Source: Brachypodium distachyon (Eukaryota > Streptophyta > Magnoliopsida > Poales > Poaceae). Taken from it: 64,000 nucleotides of DNA. The notes under the pieces were generated by a model. That model searched no databases. It worked only from the letters and a program-made list of their open reading frames with translations, and was not told the DNA's origin. Location: assembly GCF_000005505.3 (NCBI RefSeq), contig NC_016132.3, positions 43,848,914-43,912,913 of the forward strand, written 5' to 3'. This document shows, in pieces, positions 62,101 through 64,000 of this stretch (position 1 is the stretch's first letter; each line of letters begins with the position of its first letter). The position numbers and the translations under genes were made by a program.

Positions 62101-63622
62101 TATGGATTTAAATTTCTGACCATTTATATTATGCAGAGACATACGCTAAACCTGTTCACATTCAAAAGTGGTTTCGTTTAACATTATTCTTTGCCCCCCC
62201 CCCCCCCACCCCAAACACACACCCACACCATTAATATTCTTATCTCATGTCGCAAAAAAAATGGCACTAAAGCTTATTCTGTTCACAGGCGCCGGAATCC
62301 ATACATCAGAAATACCTCTGGGAGATATTGATCCACAGAATCAATCTCATATGGATCACATAATCTTCGAGGTAGGATTCATTCATTAAACACTGTTGTC
62401 TGTCATAGCCTTTGATATTGCAGCTGGAAGGAACTGAGCCTAGCTTGTGCCTTCTCTTAAATATAGAAAAGTTGCACATTTTCCTACTCTCTACTTTTTT
62501 TTATGCTTGCCTTTTTGGACTTCCAGAAGTCAGCAGTTGATATAAGCAACAAACTGTCCCTGAGCAAAGGCAGTAAGCAAAAAGAAATTCAAAATGGAAA
62601 GATGAAAAAACAGCCACCATCGAAGAGAGGAAAACATGCAGCAGGTCTTACTTTTTCCTACTCTACTTTTAATTATATTTTGCTAGAAGGATAGTTTTTA
62701 GCCAGGGTTGCTGCCTGTCAGATAACTCCACAACTCACTTTCATGTCATTTACACGTACGCAAGTTATCTCGTCTAGCCAAAAAAATGGCACTAAAGCTT
62801 GTTTTCTTCACAGATGCACCGATCCATACATCAGAAACACCTCTGGGAGATATTGATCCACAGAATCAGTCTCATATGGTTCACATAAACTTTGAGGTAG
62901 GTTTCCTTCATTAAACACTGCCGTCTTAGCCATAGCCTTTGTTATTGCCGCTGTAAGGAACTGAGGTTAGCCTGTGCATTTTCTTAAATATAGGAAGACT
63001 TGCATATTTGCCTGCTGTCTACTCTTTTTTTCATGCTTGCCTTCTCTGGAGTTTAATTCCAGAAATCAGCAATCGATATAAGCAAGGAACTCTCCCCCAG
63101 AAAAGACAGTAAGCGAAGCACAGTTCGAAATGGAAAGACAAAGAAACAGCCACCATTGAAGAGAGGAAAAACTACGCCAGGTCTTACTTCTGCCTATTCT
63201 ACTTTCAGTTAATATTTGGTTACAAGGACTGTTCTTAGCTAGGGTTGCCTTGTCAGATAGCACCCCACAGGCCTACGGAGAGAAGAATCACACTTTCATG
63301 CGCTTCATCACACTATATATACAATCTGTCTTTTTTGTTAATATTCCATATACATATAGTGTTTAGTCTAAAAAAGTACACATAATGCTAGAAAGAACTG
63401 TATAACTTTGTTTCAGCTGATTTCAATTTTTTTTCATTATGCTGTACTTTCTCTAAATATTGTAATTCTAGCATTCTGCTTTAACTTGGTCTAAATTTCA
63501 TGACTTCATGATTCTTATTGTATGTGGATTCTGAAGTACATATTTTCTTTACAGACAAGGCAAGCAATGAGTTGGGAAGAACCCCTGAATATTTTGATCC
63601 TGAGATTCAACCTCCTAATGAT
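56123..63622 (+). CDS. CENPC: Centromere protein C (CENP-C), 5' part; gene continues past the right edge
   Basis: Inner-kinetochore protein linking CENH3 nucleosomes to the outer kinetochore. Exons: 56123-56260, 56620-56810, 56950-57035, 57122-57224, 57571-57773, 57850-58436, 58535-58702, 58797-58827, 59110-59195, 59641-59755, 60936-60994, 61194-61224, 62289-62371, 62527-62644, 62814-62896, 63063-63180, 63555-63622; 2268 nt, 756 codons so far, all phases consistent. Grass CENP-C words: TLKQRGDIEKLYQED, NVDFSQLLNIEDPEEYF, ADKEIKRLRGEVPTK, RRKSVFSYKFSVDADTPD, EISIGKVCLPDLFNVP. The defining CENPC motif and cupin domain are not in the window, so the name rests on the N-terminal half. The start at 56123 (MASVDAAGDPLRA) was preferred over an in-frame ATG at 55976. 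Two introns (after 56810 and after 58702) appear to use GC donors. The exon 2 acceptor could also be 56625. Exons 8-17 are repeated modules. Confidence 0.88.
56415..56535. mobile_element. Stowaway-type MITE in CENP-C intron 1
   Basis: 121 bp. Ends CTTCCTCCGTCCAACAAAGG and CTTTTGTTGGACGGAGGGAG form a long hairpin. TA duplications at 56413-56414 and 56536-56537. Confidence 0.9.
58880..58920. repeat. Perfect 41-bp palindrome in CENP-C intron 8
   Basis: Arms TCTCTAGGTGTATCCTGAGG and CCTCAGGATACACCTAGAGA (20 bp each, fully complementary) around a single A at 58900. It is absent from the paralogous intron after the second X exon. Confidence 0.95.
59797..59920. mobile_element. Stowaway-type MITE in CENP-C intron 10
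   Basis: 124 bp. Ends CTCCCTCCGTCCCATATTAT and TTAATATGGGACGGAGGGAG. TA duplications at 59795-59796 and 59921-59922. A second partial copy starts near 60498 in the same intron. Confidence 0.9.
62194..62207. repeat. Homopolymer tract of 14 C in CENP-C intron 12
   Basis: C14 followed by ACCCC and CA repeats. Likely length-variable. Confidence 0.9.
62230..63270 (+). repeat. Young tandem duplication of the A-B exon pair, about 530 bp per unit
   Basis: Unit 1 (about 62230-62755) and unit 2 (about 62756-63270) share exons and introns. Both have AAAAATGGCACTAAAGCTT before exon A, CATTAAACACTG after it and AGGGTTGC(T/C)...GTCAGATA after exon B. The A starts are 525 bp apart and the B starts 536 bp apart. 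Confidence 0.9.
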
Positions 63623-64000
63623 GTATGTTTCATAGAAGTTCTTACATTTAAGCTTCTGGACTGAAACAGTTTCCTTTGTGACCTTACATATGTCACATTT
63701 AGTGAGCATCCTGTTGTGTCTATTTGTACAATCTAGTTCGCATAAAATATGGGTAGCTTAAAAAGTGCAGGGAGTTACTTGTTTATCATGTCAAGCTCAT
63801 GCTATTCACACGCATAAAGATGGTAAAGAGTTGCGCATTAGTACATCGCTCTATATTGAGGTGGCTGAGTGGTCACATTTGGTTTCGTAGTGTAGGTTAC
63901 GCGTTTACAAGTGTGCTACTCTAGCTTAAAAATTAAATTGTACAGCAACAGCCAGGAATAACTGTAAGTTATAGATCACGGGATTACAGATTACCACTAG
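63623..64000 (+). other. CENP-C intron running off the window
   Basis: Begins with a normal donor (GAT/GTATG) and is similar to the intron after exon 11 for its first ~120 bp. No further exon is recognised before the window ends. Confidence 0.6.

Larger units (their letters stand above)
58797..63622 (+). repeat. Tandem exon array in CENP-C (modules X, A, B, C)
   Basis: X: 58797-58827 and 61194-61224 (both 31 nt, both preceded by GGTTCCTACTGTGTG(G/A)CAG). A: 59110-59195, 62289-62371, 62814-62896 (core IHTSE.PLGDIDPQNQSHM in the last two). B: 59641-59755, 62527-62644, 63063-63180 (core ADI/AVDI/AIDIS..., ending in a basic KQPPSKRGK-like tail). C: 60936-60994 and 63555-63622 (DPETQP / DPEIQP), both followed by similar introns (GACTGAAAC and TAGTGAGCAT / CAGTGAGCAT words). 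Order: X-A-B-C, X-A-B-A-B-C. Phases are X 0/1, A 1/0, B 0/1, C 1/0, so every duplication stays in frame. Confidence 0.85.

Noticed and set aside
1..64000. tRNA, rRNA, snoRNA, riboswitch or CRISPR features
   Set aside because: None recognised by eye on either strand. A covariance-model search would be needed to exclude small RNAs.

Overview
This window is nuclear DNA of a grass (Poaceae), probably a pooid such as a Brachypodium-like species; the species itself is inference. The evidence is: many short GT-AG introns in plant housekeeping genes; a very GC-rich intronless gene with a sharp drop in GC at its end; many Stowaway-type MITEs whose ends read CTCCCTCCG...CGGAGGGAG inside TA duplications; CACTA, Harbinger, LINE and LTR elements; and a CENP-C gene with the tandem exon structure known from grasses.

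Layout. 0-1.4 kb holds repeat relics. An intronless pentatricopeptide-repeat (PPR) gene lies at 1412-2119 (+). A complete 21-exon CTP synthase gene runs on the minus strand from 9521 to 4336; its exons join in frame to 606 codons. A gene-free stretch of about 16 kb (9.8-26 kb) carries MITEs, LINE relics and two CACTA-type elements, one of which appears to carry captured gene-like sequence. A complete 26-exon NAA15 gene (auxiliary, ribosome-anchoring subunit of N-terminal acetyltransferase A) runs on the minus strand from 36700 to 26138; its exons join in frame to 907 codons. 36.7-41.4 kb is intergenic, with a recent 290-bp tandem duplication and a Harbinger-type MITE.

41.5-53.3 kb is one defective Ty1-copia retrotransposon with an ATTAT target duplication. 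A 3.7-kb solo LTR of a second retroelement is nested in its 5' LTR (ATCCC duplication). Next to that is an inverted partial LTR copy that replaces the primer-binding site and the start of gag. A 5'-truncated LINE (54.0-55.9 kb, minus) ends about 270 bp before the start codon of a plus-strand gene that I identify as CENP-C, the inner-kinetochore protein. CENP-C runs off the right edge.

The most interesting signal is in CENP-C. Its central exons form a modular array, X-A-B-C then X-A-B-A-B-C. All copies keep compatible intron phases and the flanking introns are recognisably duplicated. The same gene has two apparent GC-AG introns and a perfect 20-bp-arm palindrome in an intron. The genes are unrelated housekeeping genes with no operon logic. 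I found no RNA genes, CRISPR arrays or bacterial-style systems.
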